Assembly: GCA_016743925.1 (NCBI GenBank)
Contig: JADGFH010000329.1
Span: forward strand, 1-6,677
DNA from: Labilibaculum sp.
Lineage (GTDB): Bacteria; Bacteroidota; Bacteroidia; Bacteroidales; Marinifilaceae
Reading direction: 5' to 3'
DNA: 6,677 bases
Shown in pieces: positions 6,534 through 6,677 of the stretch. The stretch's first letter is position 1; each line of letters opens with the position of its first letter. The notes beneath the pieces were generated by a model that saw only the letters and a program-made list of their open reading frames with translations, did no database searches and had not been told where the DNA came from. The position numbers and the translations under genes are program-made.

Positions 6534-6677
6534 GGGGTTTAACAGTTTGAAAGTTTAGTTCAATTAAGAAACAGCAGCAAGCCCATTTTTAAATCACGAA
6601 CACCTATCGTAAGAAGTAATTATTATATAACTGAACCCTTATTGAGATTATTAAAAGATCGATAACATGTATAGAGA
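6507..6677. other. 3' flank of the operon, no gene recognised
   Basis: No convincing gene is present in these 171 bases. There is no canonical intrinsic terminator: the best hairpin pairs 6511-6515 with 6535-6539 over a 19-nt loop and is followed by only a short T tract. A C-rich word, GCAAGCCC (6577-6584), is identical to the first eight bases after the intron (96-103). On the minus strand one frame is open from the window edge for 23 codons, ending at a TAG complementary to 6607-6609. It could be the tail of a convergent gene but is far too short to call. Confidence 0.6.

Noticed and set aside
6511..6540. Intrinsic terminator after res
   Set aside because: The stem is only five base pairs with a 19-nt loop and a short T tract, so it does not meet the usual pattern.
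6607..6677. Tail of a minus-strand gene entering from the right
   Set aside because: Only 23 open codons are visible, with no recognisable motif; a frame of this length is expected by chance.
1..6677. CRISPR array, tRNA or rRNA genes, and insertion-sequence ends
   Set aside because: No regularly spaced repeats, no tRNA-like cloverleaf or rRNA sequence and no transposase gene were seen. The antisense frames across the three genes have no recognisable content.

Overview
The window looks like a defence module from a low-G+C member of the Bacteroidota. The evidence for the host is modest: an A/T-rich coding style, start codons preceded by A/T-rich tracts with no Shine-Dalgarno sequence, and three proteins that read like Flavobacteriia/Sphingobacteriia-type homologues. 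I am moderately sure of the phylum and cannot name a genus.

Layout. Bases 1-95 are the 3' end of a bacterial group II intron: a complete 34-nt domain V, then a domain VI hairpin with a bulged branch-point A. The rest of the intron lies to the left of the window. Bases 96-291 are non-coding DNA rich in A and C, with short direct and inverted repeats. Bases 292-6506 hold three genes in tandem on the + strand with almost no space between them: an ATPase-Toprim nuclease of the OLD type (602 aa), a type III restriction-modification methyltransferase Mod (580 aa), and the matching type III helicase-endonuclease Res (877 aa). Bases 6507-6677 are non-coding as far as I can see, with a 9-bp direct repeat across the res stop codon and a G-rich arm opposite a C-rich arm.

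How the genes work together. Mod should recognise an asymmetric site and methylate adenine in it. Res should bind Mod, hydrolyse ATP with its SF2 motor and cut DNA through its C-terminal PD-(D/E)XK domain when sites are unmethylated. The tightly linked upstream OLD-like protein has intact ATPase and Toprim motifs, so it is expected to be an active ATP-controlled nuclease. It could be a second defence layer, for example one that responds when a phage blocks the R-M enzyme. That coupling is inferred from gene order only.

Most notable points: the OLD-Mod-Res arrangement; the uncertain placement of the first protein between stand-alone OLD nucleases and fused PARIS-like ATPase-Toprim proteins; and the possibility that the intron sits inside a repeat also found, in diverged form, at the far end of the module, which would make the module a mobile cassette.
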